A stretch of DNA of 64,000 nt, from assembly GCA_016800925.1 (NCBI GenBank), contig JABCPU010000035.1, positions 62,001 to 126,000 of the forward strand. The letters are read 5' to 3'. The notes below the pieces were generated by a model. The model made no database searches, was not told the origin of the DNA, and was given only the letters and a program-made list of their open reading frames with translations. This DNA comes from Suillus spraguei. Its lineage: Eukaryota > Basidiomycota > Agaricomycetes > Boletales > Suillaceae. A program made the translations under genes and the position numbers. Shown here one piece after another: positions 12,652 to 24,462 of this stretch (position 1 is the first letter of the stretch; each line of letters opens with the position of its first letter).

Positions 12652-13976
12652 CAGGATAGATGGTGAAATCATGGAGACCCTGTGGGCACCCTTGAACATT
12701 ATATCCCCAGCAGCAAGGGGGATGTCAACCCCCCACCAAAAGGAGTGTTTGGATTTTTAAATGAATGACTGTAATCTTATGAAGATGATATGCATCAGTA
12801 AGCAACATCATTCTACCCAAAGTTTGAATCTGAATGCAGACAGGCAAATTCCTTTGCCGAAAATTCAAGGAGGCCATGCAAGGGGTCTGAGACAGCCAAT
12901 ATGCATTTGACTGACTGAGCGAGACCGCTGACGATGATACCCTTGTGAAATTGGAAGCAGAGGCTGCTGCCACTCAAGATGACCAACTTGAAAATCCCAG
13001 TGCCATGGATATATATGAAGTTCAATTGACTAAAGGTCTGTGGCAATATTATAACCATTTACTTTATACTCATGATGATCGGCAAAGCACCAACCAGGAA
13101 ACAACATTTGTTGAACCGTCAGGTGAGATGGCCCACTGGTGAGATCCAACATGGCTTGCATCTGGCATAACATTAGAGGAGGTGCAAGTTGCCCTCCTGA
13201 TCGATGTGAAGAAACTGGGCAAATGACTGACCAATGTTCAAAAACTTGTGGTAGCTCAGTGCCATGACAAACTGCATGGCCAAATTGACAAATTTGTTAG
13301 GACAGCAGTGACATTTCTTGGCAATGAATTTGATGACTATGACCAGTTGGACCTCATGACCGTGATGTTGGATGCTGCAGAATTAGATTCGGCAGCATCT
13401 GATGATGATGATGATCCAGATCAGTCAGACGACGAAGACCGATATGATGTGCCAGTTGAGTTCATTCCTGAGACTGTGGTGATTCCACTGCCCTCCAACA
13501 TTGGCATTGAAAGATGTGCTGAGTGGGGCATCACCGACTTGGTACTACAAGAAATATCATTGAGAAAAGGTCAAGCCAATGATGCACTGCATGCCATCAG
13601 GGTTAACTTGGCCAATAAAGCTGTTCTCTTCCACACCATGGTTTGGTCGGCAAAGTCACAAGCTCAGTCAACTCGTGCATGGGCCTGGGTGCACTCAGTG
13701 GACAAGATCCTCCATTTAAATGTGCACATATACTCAAAATGCTGCAGCCAACTCGTTTACCCCGGCACTGATGACTTACTGGTGAAGTTTCGACCATTGG
13801 AGAAGGCCGACCTAAAAGCTACGATGGTGGTGGCAGATCCAAATGATCACAGTCAAAGGAATAGTACATTGGCATGGTTTTGGTCTATTGATGTTCAAGG
13901 ACATTCGACCAGCAATGACTGGGTGAATGAATGTATGTATGCTCACTGTCTATGTACTTGTACTACCCAGTGCTAA
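12652..13976 (+). pseudogene. KDZ-type DNA transposase, C-terminal remnant
   Basis: Two stretches read like the C-terminal half of Kyakuja-Dileera-Zisupton transposases of basidiomycetes. At about 12660-12720 the frame gives DGEIMETLWAPLN and SPAARGMS, a region that in this family carries an acidic catalytic residue. From 13248 to 13976 an open 242-residue stretch contains LRKGQANDALHAIR, AKSQAQSTRAW and QRNSTLAWFWSIDVQG, then the stop. The stretch between has stops and frame changes, including TAA near 12752. The N-terminal part is removed by repeat D3. The identification rests on recognised motifs, not a search. Confidence 0.7.
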
Positions 13977-14602
13977 TATTTTGGTGTGAAGTGTAGTGAT
14001 TACCAAGTGTCTGTGTTTGGAAATAGCCAAATTAATGCTTACCTTCACCATCATCAATGACCACCACCTCATCTCGATTCCGTCATCATTTGTCGTCATC
14101 CATCCATCACATATTGGCCCTTAGTTCGTCTCCGTTGCCCTCTCGTCACTTAGTTGTCTGGAATCTGTCAAAAACAAGCAAAACTCTCATTAACACTGTC
14201 AAATACCATACAGCTTCATATCGCCACTCACTCAATTTTCGTCCTGTCTCTCCTTTCTCTCTACTCTACCCTGTCAGGCTCAATGCCACGTCCTTCTGCA
14301 GCCGTCCTCACCTAATTGTTTGGCCTTTCCATACCCGAGGACCCTTAGCGTTTCACAGTATAAAATAGCTCATGTACACTCATTTCTACAGGCAATCAGA
14401 TCAGTCTCACAGTCCAGTTTCACAGTCAAGTCTTGTCTCATATCACACTTGTTATTATCAGTTGTCTCTTGTCACAGAATTATAGTTCTCCTTATCCCAT
14501 AACTATCGCTAACAACTCATCTAACTATTCAGTGTGCTCTTATTTTAGCAGGTCCCACACCCTACGAAACTCGCAGCCAGAGCCTTACTGGTTCTTACAG
14601 AA
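13975..14602 (+). repeat. Left arm of a long diverged inverted repeat
   Basis: This segment, from the GCTAAT near 13972 through TGTAGTGATTACCAAG to GTCCCACACCCTA and TTCTTAC, recurs inverted at 17335-17985. The arms are about 600 bp long, differ by many substitutions, and enclose a predicted gene. Confidence 0.65.
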
Positions 14603-14880
14603 GTTTACTGTGTCCATTGGCTTAGAACACTTGCACTATGTGATTGATGGGCAGAGGAGCTGCTACTGGTCAGTCAGGAAATGATATGGACTGCTGATTT
14701 TTTTGTTCACAAATCACAATGATGGGTCAGCCAAATGCAAGAGGCCAATGCAAACCAGAAGATTGGTCATCAGTGCTATGCGGTGTAACAAACATAGTGG
14801 TGCTGGCCTCAAAACCTTACTTTTTAGCACACATCTCACATCTATAGGAATCTCCACCAGTCCAAAGGCCGTCTTACTCC
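14560..14880 (+). pseudogene. Coding-like remnant, unrecognised (possibly linked to the TET/JBP-like fragment)
   Basis: One frame across this stretch reads like protein with a single early stop, for example LHYVIDGQRSCYWSVRK then CKRPMQTRRLVISAMRC. An acceptor-like TTTTAG precedes it. It may be an N-terminal exon of the 2-oxoglutarate oxygenase-like gene seen at 18281-18553, but that link is only an impression. No domain was identified. Confidence 0.3.
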
Positions 14881-15171
14881 TTTTAGCATTGCCAGTGGCA
14901 TCCCATGCTTACCGCACACCGTACCGACTGCCGCACCACGTTCCACATACTGATGTCCTCCCATGTCCTTGCTGCATCTGCATAGCTCCATTTGGTGCAT
15001 AGCTTGTTTTATGTTTGTTATCACTGATTCCACAGCAAGCCTTATTACATGTTGCCTCGTGCCGCAGCCGCCTCGCGCTATGTTTACATATGGCGGTTAC
15101 TGTACTTGAGCGCTACTGATTTTGCCTAACGCATTCTGAGTACATATGATTTAGGATATAAGCACCACATA

Positions 15172-15738
15172 CCCCGCATGATACAGTACATTATTTTTAC
15201 TGTACTATAGGTCAGGATTAGTGTCTAGCTCTGGATCTACCCAGTAGTGGACTTAGTCTTTAAAGTTTCCTTACTGCTCGTTAATCAACATCACTCGTTC
15301 ACCATTACCGCTGGCACACCGCTAGATTCTTGACCCCTATTCTGACTGAACTTCACGCTCACTGCTACTTTACCAAAAGTACCGTGGACTTCTTTACTGT
15401 TTCTTTGCACCGCTTGCAACCTTACCACTACCACTGATATTATTGCTCATCACTGCTTGCTCAACAACACTGTTACTGACTTTGTTTCAACGGCGCTAGT
15501 ACTGCTGCATATGACACTAGTCCCGGCGGCATCATCACTGACCGCGGCAACTTACCGCTGACTACGATGCTATATTCGCACATTGGTTTGACTCAAACTT
15601 GACTATACTAACAGGCATCCTCCTTTAGGGTCGAACGCTCTTGTTTGACAAGTGAAGCAGACTAGACAGAGCGCAAGACCACACATACTAGCTTAGGAGG
15701 TAGTTTATCTACAGCCCAGGTTAGGTTGTATCTTTACA
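15172..15738 (-). repeat. Repeat D, copy D4
   Basis: It ends in GTATCTTTACA and matches D3 along its length, without an insertion. It provides the empty-site reference for D2. The outer left boundary is uncertain. Confidence 0.6.
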
Positions 15739-15954
15739 GCGGCTCACCAAGCTCGAATTTATCTGCGACTATCACAGCAAGCACAAGATAGCTTTGAAAG
15801 AGCAAAGGGGTGGTGAGGGTAGCAGAGTGACAGGGGTCAATTTACAGCCACACCTGCATTAGGGCTGTGGCAAGTGCCACGAGTGGATTAGTCAGGTCTA
15901 TATTACATGTCATTTTGCATTCATTAAACCCAACTTGTCCTCTCTTCACCCACC

Positions 15955-17228
15955 ATGTCGCATTCCTCAACATCTACATATGATATTGGCAACATCACTA
16001 TCTGGGATGTTACCAATGTCTTGGAGTTTGCCACTTCCCGATTCATCTCCATCTGGATGGTGTGTGATCAAAGCCATGTGCCTCAGATGCCGGCTTACAA
16101 AGCTAGCTTTGTAAGGTACATGAAATGGAAGGCAAATGTAAGTACCTCATTGGTTGGTTGGTTGGTTGGTTGGTTGGTTGGTCATGTCTAATCAATATCT
16201 CCAGCATTTTGTCTTTCCATACATCAACCTATGTATGGTCCTGAATACCCATCCAACAATGCCCGACCTCCTGTGCAGCATCATCAGCAAGTTTGCCAGG
16301 TTGCAGACCAGGCATATCAACACCAAGCAATTCCATGATGAATTCTTCATGCACTGTTCGCCGCATGACCCTGAACTGAGATCTACTCACAGAGTAGTTA
16401 CCAACTATGCTCATGATTGGTGGAAGGATTGTTTCGACACCTTGCAATTCCCCCTGCCATTCTTAGATATCAACGAGGTCATGGACATGACCCAAGACCA
16501 CTTTGAACAATTGGTATGTCATGGTTATTTCATGCTGCACTTCTACTGATGCTCATTTGTAGCCTATGGGAGCCATACTTGTGCCGGGCCCTGTGGTTAC
16601 CAGTCAGGTGGAAGGTGATCCCCTCCTCAATCAAATTCTGGCAGTGAAGGCCCGCATCCAACATCTCGGCGAGTCTCTGGCAAGTTTGTTAGAGGAGAAG
16701 ACAAAGGCGGCTGCATCAAACATGGCCGACCTCAAGGGGCCCATGGATCAGCTGGAGGAAGCACTCTTGAAATCTGGCAGGTAATATATTAGACAGAAGT
16801 TGTAAAAGTAATTTAATGTATAATACCAGACATGTGTATAGTATTACAAAATGTGATTTGGTTAGTATGTATATGAGAATATGGTCCCTGGTTGCTGTTG
16901 TTCCCAAATCATGACTTCAGTTCCGGCTGACTGGGCATTGCATACCACATGCATAGCTAGTGACTTTGTGCAACAGCTGTTTGACTGCAATGTAGCTGGA
17001 AACCAACAGTCCATCTTGCCTCCCTTGGAAATAGATGTACCGACCATGCTTGCTTGTCAGCAATTGGCTCAGGTGCTCACTGATGCCTATACAAACCCAA
17101 GTAGGTCATTGCTACAGTTTGGTTGGTGGTATCCTAACCCAATCTAGTTTTCCTTGATTTTGATATCATTAGGTACAATGAATCCCTTGATAAATAATCT
17201 AATGGGAGGGTTGCAAAACATGACATGA
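15955..17228 (+). CDS. Predicted five-exon gene of unknown function, coding status doubtful
   Basis: The product is not recognised. Exons consistent with GT-AG introns are 15955-16137, 16205-16513, 16563-16780, 16921-17100 and 17173-17228. Introns 1, 2 and 4 keep the frame. Intron 3, with the simplest donor and acceptor, meets a stop, so either that junction is wrong or the gene is damaged. Intron 1 holds a (GGTT)n tract. The third exon is helical and coiled-coil-like (LGESLASLLEEKTKAA). The gene lies between the two arms of a long inverted repeat, so it may belong to a mobile element. Confidence 0.45.
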
Positions 17229-17334
17229 AGAGGCCCTGCTCAAAAAAATTTCTCATGGATCAGAATGTGTGCTGGAGAAGCCCTCAGTCATTTTGGACTC
17301 AGCCGGCTGCATTATCTTGTGGTACCTTCCAGTG

Positions 17335-17985
17335 TAAGAAGCACTAAGGCTCCGGCTGCGAGTTTTCATAGGGTGTGGGACCTGCTAAGATAAGAGTGCA
17401 CTAAATAGTTAGACGAGTCATTAGCAATAGTTATGCAATGATGAGAGCTATAATTCTGAGACAAACAATGATAGACTGATACTGATAATAACGAGTGCGA
17501 TACAGGATGAGACTGGACTGTGATACTGGATGGTGAGACTGATCTGATTGCCTCTAAATTGCCTATAGAAACGAGTGTACATGAACTATTTTATACTGTG
17601 AATGCTAAGGGTCCTCGGGTATGGAAAGGCCAAATGATTAGGGTAAAACGGAGGCTAAAGGGAGTGGTGTTGGTCCTGGCAGGGTAGAGTAGAGAAGTGG
17701 TAGACAGAGAGTATGAGAATTTGAATGAGTGGCGCAGGTAGGGGTATGGTATTTGACAGAGTTAACGAGAGTTTTGCTTGTTTTTGACAGAATCCAGACA
17801 ATTAAGTGACAAGAGGGTGACGGAGATGAACTAAGGGCCAATATGTAATGAAGGGATGACAGTGAACGTCGATGGATGTGAGCTGAGGTGGTGGTTGATG
17901 ATGGTGGTCAAGGTAAAGGTATTTCGGCTATTTCAAGCCGCAAATGCTTGGTAATCACTACACCAGGTGCCATTAGCCCATGGAT
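17335..17985 (-). repeat. Right arm of the long inverted repeat
   Basis: It is the reverse complement of 13975-14602. Shared landmarks are the GTGTGGGACCTGC block, the GTTAACGAGAGTTTTGC block and CTTGGTAATCACTACA. The coding remnants to either side differ. Confidence 0.65.
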
Positions 17986-18280
17986 TCAAGTGAGTTGATT
18001 TATTGTGATCTATGGGCCGACTGGCTTCACCAACCAAACAGGCCAAGATGGAAAAATCTACTATTGGCATGGGCTCCCTCTTGAGAAAAAGCATGACCAG
18101 TGGTCTGGACACCCAATGGAGAACAGTCCCCAAGAATCTTTATACAAGTGACCAACCACAATTGATACCAGGATGCATTAATTTGGCCCCTTGCTGGTTT
18201 TAGCAAGGCTGGGAGGTCAGTCCTGCTTCTTCACTGGAAATCTCATGCTCATGTAGACATTCTAGCCACACAGGCTTCCT

Positions 18281-18553
18281 GTGCCCAATGGATTTACCCC
18301 CAAGGTGTTGGCCACACTGAAAGGGACAGGTGGTCCCAAGGTCATAATATCTATGCAGCATGCAGCACTACTGGCATCGGCAGTACTTCAGGTGATGCAT
18401 CCAAAGTTGTATTGGGCTTTGGTCACCACACAGATTAACCTTTCCCGATGGGCAGTTGAACGTGGCCACAGTGATATGTGCACTTGCCTGCAATTTTGGG
18501 CCTCGGTGTTTAATTGTGCATCTATCATTTGTAACAGACAATGCCCCCTTACT
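18281..18553 (+). pseudogene. TET/JBP-like 2-oxoglutarate dioxygenase fragment
   Basis: The frame MPNGFTPKVLATLKG continues through HPKLYWALVTTQINLSRWAV, CLQFWASVFNCASIICNRQ and CPLT, then runs into repeat D5 at 18556. This resembles the segment of fungal TET/JBP-family proteins just upstream of the iron-binding HxD motif. The motif itself and the double-stranded beta-helix core are missing. TET/JBP enzymes oxidise 5-methylcytosine or thymine and in basidiomycetes are often linked to KDZ transposons. The fragment cannot be active. A weaker ORF at 18012-18203 may be another exon. Confidence 0.5.
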
Positions 18554-18555
18554 GA

Positions 18556-19322
18556 TGTAAAGATACAACCTAACCTGGGCTGTAGATAAACTACCTCCTG
18601 AGTTAGTATGTGTGGTCTTGCGCTCCATCTAGTCTGCTTCACTTGCGAAACAAGAGTGTTCGACTCTAAAGGGGGATGCCTGTTAGTATAGTTAAATAAT
18701 GCCCAACCTGAGGTGCGAGAATTCTGTTGGAGGTAGCGAGATGCTAGCAGTGACCTCCGGTCCGTGGGAAACTTGCGGTAAAACTAGCGGTAAGCGTGGG
18801 AATGTAGTAGGCAAGCGGTACCATGAACAGTCAAACTGCAGTAGTATGAGCGGTAAAACTGCAGTAAGCATGGGAACTTCTGTGGTAAAACAAGTGGTAG
18901 TGTAGCAGTGAAGCGTGAGAAAGCAGTAGTGCTAGTGGTGAAGCGCAGGAAAGTGGTAAAGAGCGGTGGTGTGTGCAGCAGTAAAGCAATTCTTAGAGAG
19001 ACAGTGACTTCAGTAAAAGACTTTATTCTGTAAGAGACAGTAGTGGTGACTATTCCTAAGTACTGTGTGTACTATAGGAGGGAAGTAAGGAACAAGTACA
19101 GGTACCTAGGAATTTTATATGAAAGGAATAGCTACGGAGATGGAAGGGATAGGATAAACACGCAGCAGACATGTAATAAGACTGCACTTCAGTTTACAAA
19201 ACATCACATACCAGCGAGACTGGATGGACATAGGACGGATGGTAAATCTTGCTTGTGGATGCCTAATGGTTTCATGGAGATTGCCAAAGATCACTGCTTC
19301 ACGGGAAAGTTGCTGCAGTACA
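18556..19322 (+). repeat. Repeat D, copy D5
   Basis: It begins TGTAAAGATACAACC and matches D1 to the GTACA end. It truncates the dioxygenase-like fragment. The flanks show no matching target duplication. Confidence 0.6.
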
Positions 19323-19485
19323 GCCCATACGATAAGATCAGATATTCAGTTTCATCGGCCCATATGATGAGATCAGGTATTCAGTATATTCAGCCCACAT
19401 GATATCATGAGGTACTTGTTTCCCTCGGCCCATACAACATCAGCAGGTATTCAGTATCCTTGGCCCATATGATAGTACCATATGT
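19323..19485. repeat. Short degenerate tandem repeat, about 36 bp unit
   Basis: About four imperfect units begin CGGCCCATAT or AGCCCACAT and contain CAGGTATTCAGTAT. They sit between repeat D5 and LTR-B2. Confidence 0.65.
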
Positions 19486-19493
19486 ATGCATAG

Positions 19494-20239
19494 TGTCATA
19501 TACCATACTGCTGATCTCAGATCCAACCATATCCAATCAGATCCGATCGATTCTATTTCCGTCCGGTCCACAGATCCTGTCCGGATCGCTCATCCGAATG
19601 TGCTCGCTTCTCGCACTCTATCTCCCTTGTGTATAACTGCGTCTATCTCCTTTCGTCACTCATCCTGTTTCTGGTACTCCAGCTGTGTATAATTCCTTCC
19701 TGTGTCACTGATCTGTTACCTGTGTTTCATTTCCGATTCGTGCTTACTGATCTGCTGCGCATTGACTAATAGACTTCCGTTACACTTCGTACATAGCCCT
19801 CGGTCCTGGACTTGTTGATTATCTGTCTTAGATACTTACCGTATATAAACCACTTGTAGATCTCTGTAGAACCTTAGTTCAAATATCATCTTAGATTCTG
19901 CTCATTCCGCTTCCTTCGGACTTGAGTCACTTTCCACTCAAAGTCATCTTCCGAGACTTGGGATTGATTCCTATAGTCTATATCTCTGACTCTATCTTCG
20001 GATAGTCTACCTCTGTCGGTTTCTAGTTAGGAATCCGTTCCAAAGCTAGCCTTAGTCCTCTTTCCATCCCCGCACTCCGGATAACCTTCGGACATCCGGA
20101 TCCACTATGCAACTCCTTCCAGATCTTCGGATCTATATCTCCTCTCTGAAATAAGGGGCATTACTCGGACAAGGGGCACAGTGCACGAACTGAGGCCAAA
20201 GCCCTTCAGATCTTTCACCCCTTGAGTACAGTCTTAACA
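19494..20239 (-). mobile_element. LTR family B, copy B2
   Basis: This is a 746-bp reverse-complement copy of LTR-B with both termini (TGTCATATACC on the plus strand, CTTAACA at the other end). No matching target duplication was seen. Confidence 0.85.
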
Positions 20240-20449
20240 CTGAATGGGCTCATGATATGTGGTGAATGTTAGCAGTAACAAGGGGGCTATAAAGTTTCCC
20301 ACATTACCTTGTTGATTTGTGGGGCCCACATAAGGTGGAGCAAGGCTTGGTCTATGTGTGTAGGAATAGAGTTAGACCTATAGTCATTGTGTACTGCCAA
20401 AGTGCAGGGGCCACATGTGCAGGAAGCAAAGCAAGGCTTGGTTCGTGTA
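20240..20449. repeat. Spacer holding one unit of a partial direct repeat
   Basis: About 60 bp around GCAAGGCTTGGTC and CCTATAGTCATTGTGTAC are repeated across the LTR-B3 insertion (20430-20449 joined to 21224-21265). No gene is seen. Confidence 0.6.
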
Positions 20450-21218
20450 TGTTAAGACCGTACTCAAAGGTAGAGAGATCCAAAGGGCTTTGGCCTCAGT
20501 TCATGCACTGTGCCCCTTTCCCGAGTAATGCCCCTTATTTCAGGGAGAAGTTATATGTCTGAAGATCCAGAAGGAGTTGCATGACAGATCCGGACATCTG
20601 AAGGTATCGGATATGATATGTCTGAAGGTTATCCGGAACGTAGGAATAGAATGAAGATTAAGACTAGCTTCAGAACGAGTTCCTAACTAGAAACTAACAG
20701 AGATAGACTATCCGAAGATAGAGTCGGAGATATAGACTATAGGAATCAATCCCAAATCTCAGAAGATGACTTAGAGTGGAAAGTGACTCAAGTCCGGAGG
20801 AAGCAGAATGAGCAGAATCTAAGATGATATTCAAACTAAGGTTCTACAGAGATCTACAAGTGGTTTATATACTGTAAGTATCTAAGACAGATAATCAACA
20901 AGTCCAGGACCGAGGGCTATGTACGAAGTGTAACGGATGTCTATTAGTTAATGCACAGCAGATCAGTAAGCATGAATCGGAAATGAACACAGGTAACAGA
21001 TCAGTGACACAGGACAGAAATATACACAGCCGGAATACTGGAAACAGGAGGAATGACAAAAGGAGATAGACGCAGATATACACAAGGGAGTTAAGGTGCA
21101 AGAAGTGAGCACATTCGGATGGGCGATCCAGACAGGATCTGTGGACCGGACGGAAATGGAATCGATCGGATCTGATCAGATATGGCCGGATCTGGGATTA
21201 GAAGTATGGTATATGACA
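20450..21218 (+). mobile_element. Solo LTR, family B (copy B3), with target duplication
   Basis: The 769-bp LTR (TGTTAAGACC...ATATGACA) is flanked by an exact GTGTA duplication at 20445-20449 and 21219-21223. Removing it rejoins one unit of the flanking direct repeat. Confidence 0.92.
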
Positions 21219-21652
21219 GTGTATGTAGGAATAGATTGGGGCCTATAGTCATTGTGTACTGCCAGAGATGAGGAAAAAACACAGTGAAATTGGGTGGAAG
21301 CATGAGCTCGTTGTGGTAGACGATGAGTGCATTGTTTGGCAGGCAGTGGCGACGTTGTTTGTGTCGGCATGGGTGCCAAAATGGGCATGAGAAAGACATA
21401 CCAGAAAGAGAAGTAAGAGGCTGCTAAGAAAACATGTACAAGTGACTGAAACCAGCTGGTGTGCACCGCCGGTGCTCCATACGAACGAAAATCAACTTAA
21501 TTAAGTGGCTGAAAGAGTGCGCTTAGGCCACTTTACTAATTGAGATATGTGGGAATCATAGGAAAAGACGTGAAAAGTCCAAAAAAGGCTGATTAAGTAA
21601 GTTGAGGTTTTACTGATGAAGCTATATATCCCCCTTCCCGCAACACAACTAC

Positions 21653-22018
21653 ATGAGCCTTTCTTCGAAGGACAAGTCACGGCGCCACAGCCGGGACATC
21701 TTCGATGATGTATTTTGTTTGGTGGCCATCGTTGTCACCCTTAGCCTCTGCTACACAATGTTGTCACTTCAATTGAACTCGGCAAACCTTTCTTTGATGA
21801 AGAGAGCACATTACTACTACTATGATGTGTTCATTCATCTACAGATGTCGCGCTCAAATTCCTCTGGACTTGCTTGCTTAGTATCCTTTTCACATGTATT
21901 CTGCTTGAAGTTCTTAATACTACTTTTTCCTCTTTTTGAGCGGTCCCAACTTAATTCACTTGTAAGAAAGTCTCTTAAGTCAAAAAAGCAATGCTCCGAT
22001 TTTCATTTACGAAATTAA
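21653..22018 (+). CDS. Small putative membrane protein, unrecognised
   Basis: A 121-residue ORF starts MSLSSKDKSRR and has one probable membrane span (VFCLVAIVVTLSLCYTML, about residues 20-37). A TATA-like CTATATATCC lies about 20-25 bp upstream of the ATG. It is convergent with the UstYa1 gene, ending 43 bp from it. It might be a real short gene or the first exon of a longer one. No family was recognised. Confidence 0.35.
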   Translation: MSLSSKDKSRRHSRDIFDDVFCLVAIVVTLSLCYTMLSLQLNSANLSLMKRAHYYYYDVFIHLQMSRSNSSGLACLVSFSHVFCLKFLILLFPLFERSQLNSLVRKSLKSKKQCSDFHLRN

Positions 22019-22061
22019 GGGACAAAAAGTGATATAAACAACCGGTAGTTTTCCTGATGTA

Positions 22062-23108
22062 TCAGGACGTGGAGAAATGAAGTTTGGGGAGTTCAACTGT
22101 ATCTTCGAGGCGAGTAACCTCGGATGCATCGATATGAACAGCATGTTCGGCAGACCAATCCATGATTTTCTCAAAATTCCTGCATCGATGACGGGTGTTG
22201 AAGTTAGGGTAAGGGACCGTGCGTCCCTCTACCCAGTACCATGAGATCATCGTCACATCAGCATGGCACATGATATTCTGCCTTAGCATTTCGACGCAGT
22301 GATCTAGACGGTAACGGTATACCATAAGCAATAGTGCCTTGAAGCAGAAGTAATATTCACCAAGATGCATGCGGAGAATTTCTGGGCTGGCTTGGAACGA
22401 AGTATCTATGGGTCCGTAATACTCCGCCCAAGAGGCTTTTCGAAGCAAGTTCTATAAAGGTGTGAGCCAAGAATGAACATATTGTCAGCGTAGCATAGCT
22501 TACCACACAATGCATTTGGTGGCTAGCTTCTATAGAGACCATGTAGCCTCCACCAATTTTGTCCGGAAACCTGACTTTCGAACGCATATTTGTTGCGTTT
22601 GCCTTGAGCATCTCCTCATAGGTCATTCGAGTCGGTCCCACTGAGTTTCACGGAGGTGGACAATTAATAACTAGTATAACGAGACCCACGACGTACCATC
22701 AAGAGATATTCTATTCCAAGTGGTGTCAATTTCTGGGGAAGGGGGGCCACGATAGATAGAAGGAAAGTCGAGCGTTCCGTTAAACCTTACAAACTCAGTC
22801 TCGATAGCAACATTTGCTGGAGCTATGATGGATCAATAACCATACCGTTTGATGTGGTCCATCTACTCACAGTATATACCAGGAATGTCGTTGCGCAGTC
22901 GAGTTGAAGGCGTACGCATCCATAGTGTGAAAGAAAGAATCGATGTGCAAATAAGTATGCCGTGGGTTAACCATAGGCGAAGGCCCGTGCGCGACTCGGG
23001 ACGAAATTCTGCACCGAACCTTTCTGCATCACCAAATAGTTTCTCATCGTCCTCGTCTTCAGTCTCGACAGTATTCGTAGGAGAGTACTGTGAAAGATAT
23101 TTAACCAT
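22062..23108 (-). CDS. UstYa-like (DUF3328) oxidase 1
   Basis: UstYa-family proteins carry out oxidative steps, including macrocyclisation, on ribosomal peptide precursors. Exons on the minus strand are 23108-22871, 22822-22697, 22640-22504, 22451-22361 and 22303-22062, coding 277 residues. The start MVKYLSQYSP was chosen because the paralogues begin alike. A cytoplasmic N-terminus is followed by one membrane span (about residues 45-64). The two family signature motifs are HQMHC (162-166) and HLDHC (196-200). Intron positions and phases equal those of the other three copies. It is divergent from UstYa2 and most like UstYa4. No obvious lesion is present. Confidence 0.88.
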
Positions 23109-24462
23109 CATTTTTGGGTAAAGTAACTTCGTCACTGAATGCGAGGGTGCAAGGACATGGGATCTGGGTCCCTGGGTCTAGGACTCAAGAACCTTTATTG
23201 ATAAAATTGTGTGGGGTGTGAATACGCTGCACTCATCTGGCTTTGATTGTCGCATACGTATCGTGCATTATATGGATGTTGTTGATGAATCACCGAATGT
23301 CACGTGAATCACCGTGACTGGTCTAGGATAAGCATGGTACTTCACAAACCACTGGGGTCAAAGCCCAAGTAGGTACATGTGGTTGCGCCAGCAAGAGTGT
23401 CATACCGTCTCGGCGTAGTACACGTCGTCAAACTCCATTGCATTCAAACATGTCTAACAAGCTAGCTACCAGACTCGGAAGCCTCCAGCTGCGGAAGTTT
23501 CCCATGCAGATAAGTCATGTAGTTTCAACTTTCCACCGACTGTGCATACAAATTACATCAGCAAAACACTTATGTACTATACAGGGAGGTCTACCTATGT
23601 ACAATGCTGTGCAGTGCTATGTAGTGCTGCACAGTACTGAAGGGGGACCTTACATTTGGGTTTTGCTGATGTACATAACTGGTAAACGCGTTCTTTCGAT
23701 TCGGAAGTGACTTACTACTGTTGACGTGGCAGCTATTCGACTCAAACAAGGTGCTGACTGAACCTAGGCACTATCACAATCATCAACTAGATCTTAACGC
23801 TGGACAACTACAAATTCTGCGCATTCCATCATTAGGCAACTACACGGCGATTGCTTTGCAACATCTTGATCGGCCATCTTCGCAAGTGTTGACGTGGACG
23901 ATCATTTCAAGTGGTTAATTTCAAACTGGAAATAATAAATAAAGAAACCTCGGAGCCACTCTCAAGCTGCTATTGCCATCCAAGGACTCTCTTCAAGTAT
24001 TTGTAGTGCTGCTGAGTGTCGATATACCCGTCAAGTAGAAGGTCATAGGTAGATATGCTGCATGCAAGCAAGACTATCTTGTCCTGGGAGTTTCGGAAGT
24101 GCTGCTCTCCACAAACTAACTATCAAATTCTCGAGAAGGAAGGGCGGAAGCAGCCGGTAATGCAATAGGAGTGAAGGGTAATGAGTCCCCGTGTCATTGT
24201 GAACTAAACTGTGACGTGGCTTCGAGAGCCAAGACCTGAGAAAGGGTCTGGGAGATTTGATAACGTACTCTCTTTTCTCTCTTACTGCGACGATCCAGAA
24301 AGACTGTACCAGGACCTCGGTGCCGACTCAGGCCGCATCAGATTTCCCGAGTACTGTCACAGGTTGCAACTTCCAGCAGCAATAAAAAGTTTCACGGGTG
24401 CTTCAACATCCTGGCTGTCTCATTTACACTCGACTACAGATTCAAATTTTCTTTCATGACTC
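23109..24462. promoter_or_regulatory. Divergent intergenic region between UstYa1 and UstYa2
   Basis: The 1.35-kb spacer separates the two divergently transcribed starts and would contain both promoters. Several short ORFs occur (for example 23438-23710), but none has coding features. No specific binding site is claimed. Confidence 0.45.
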
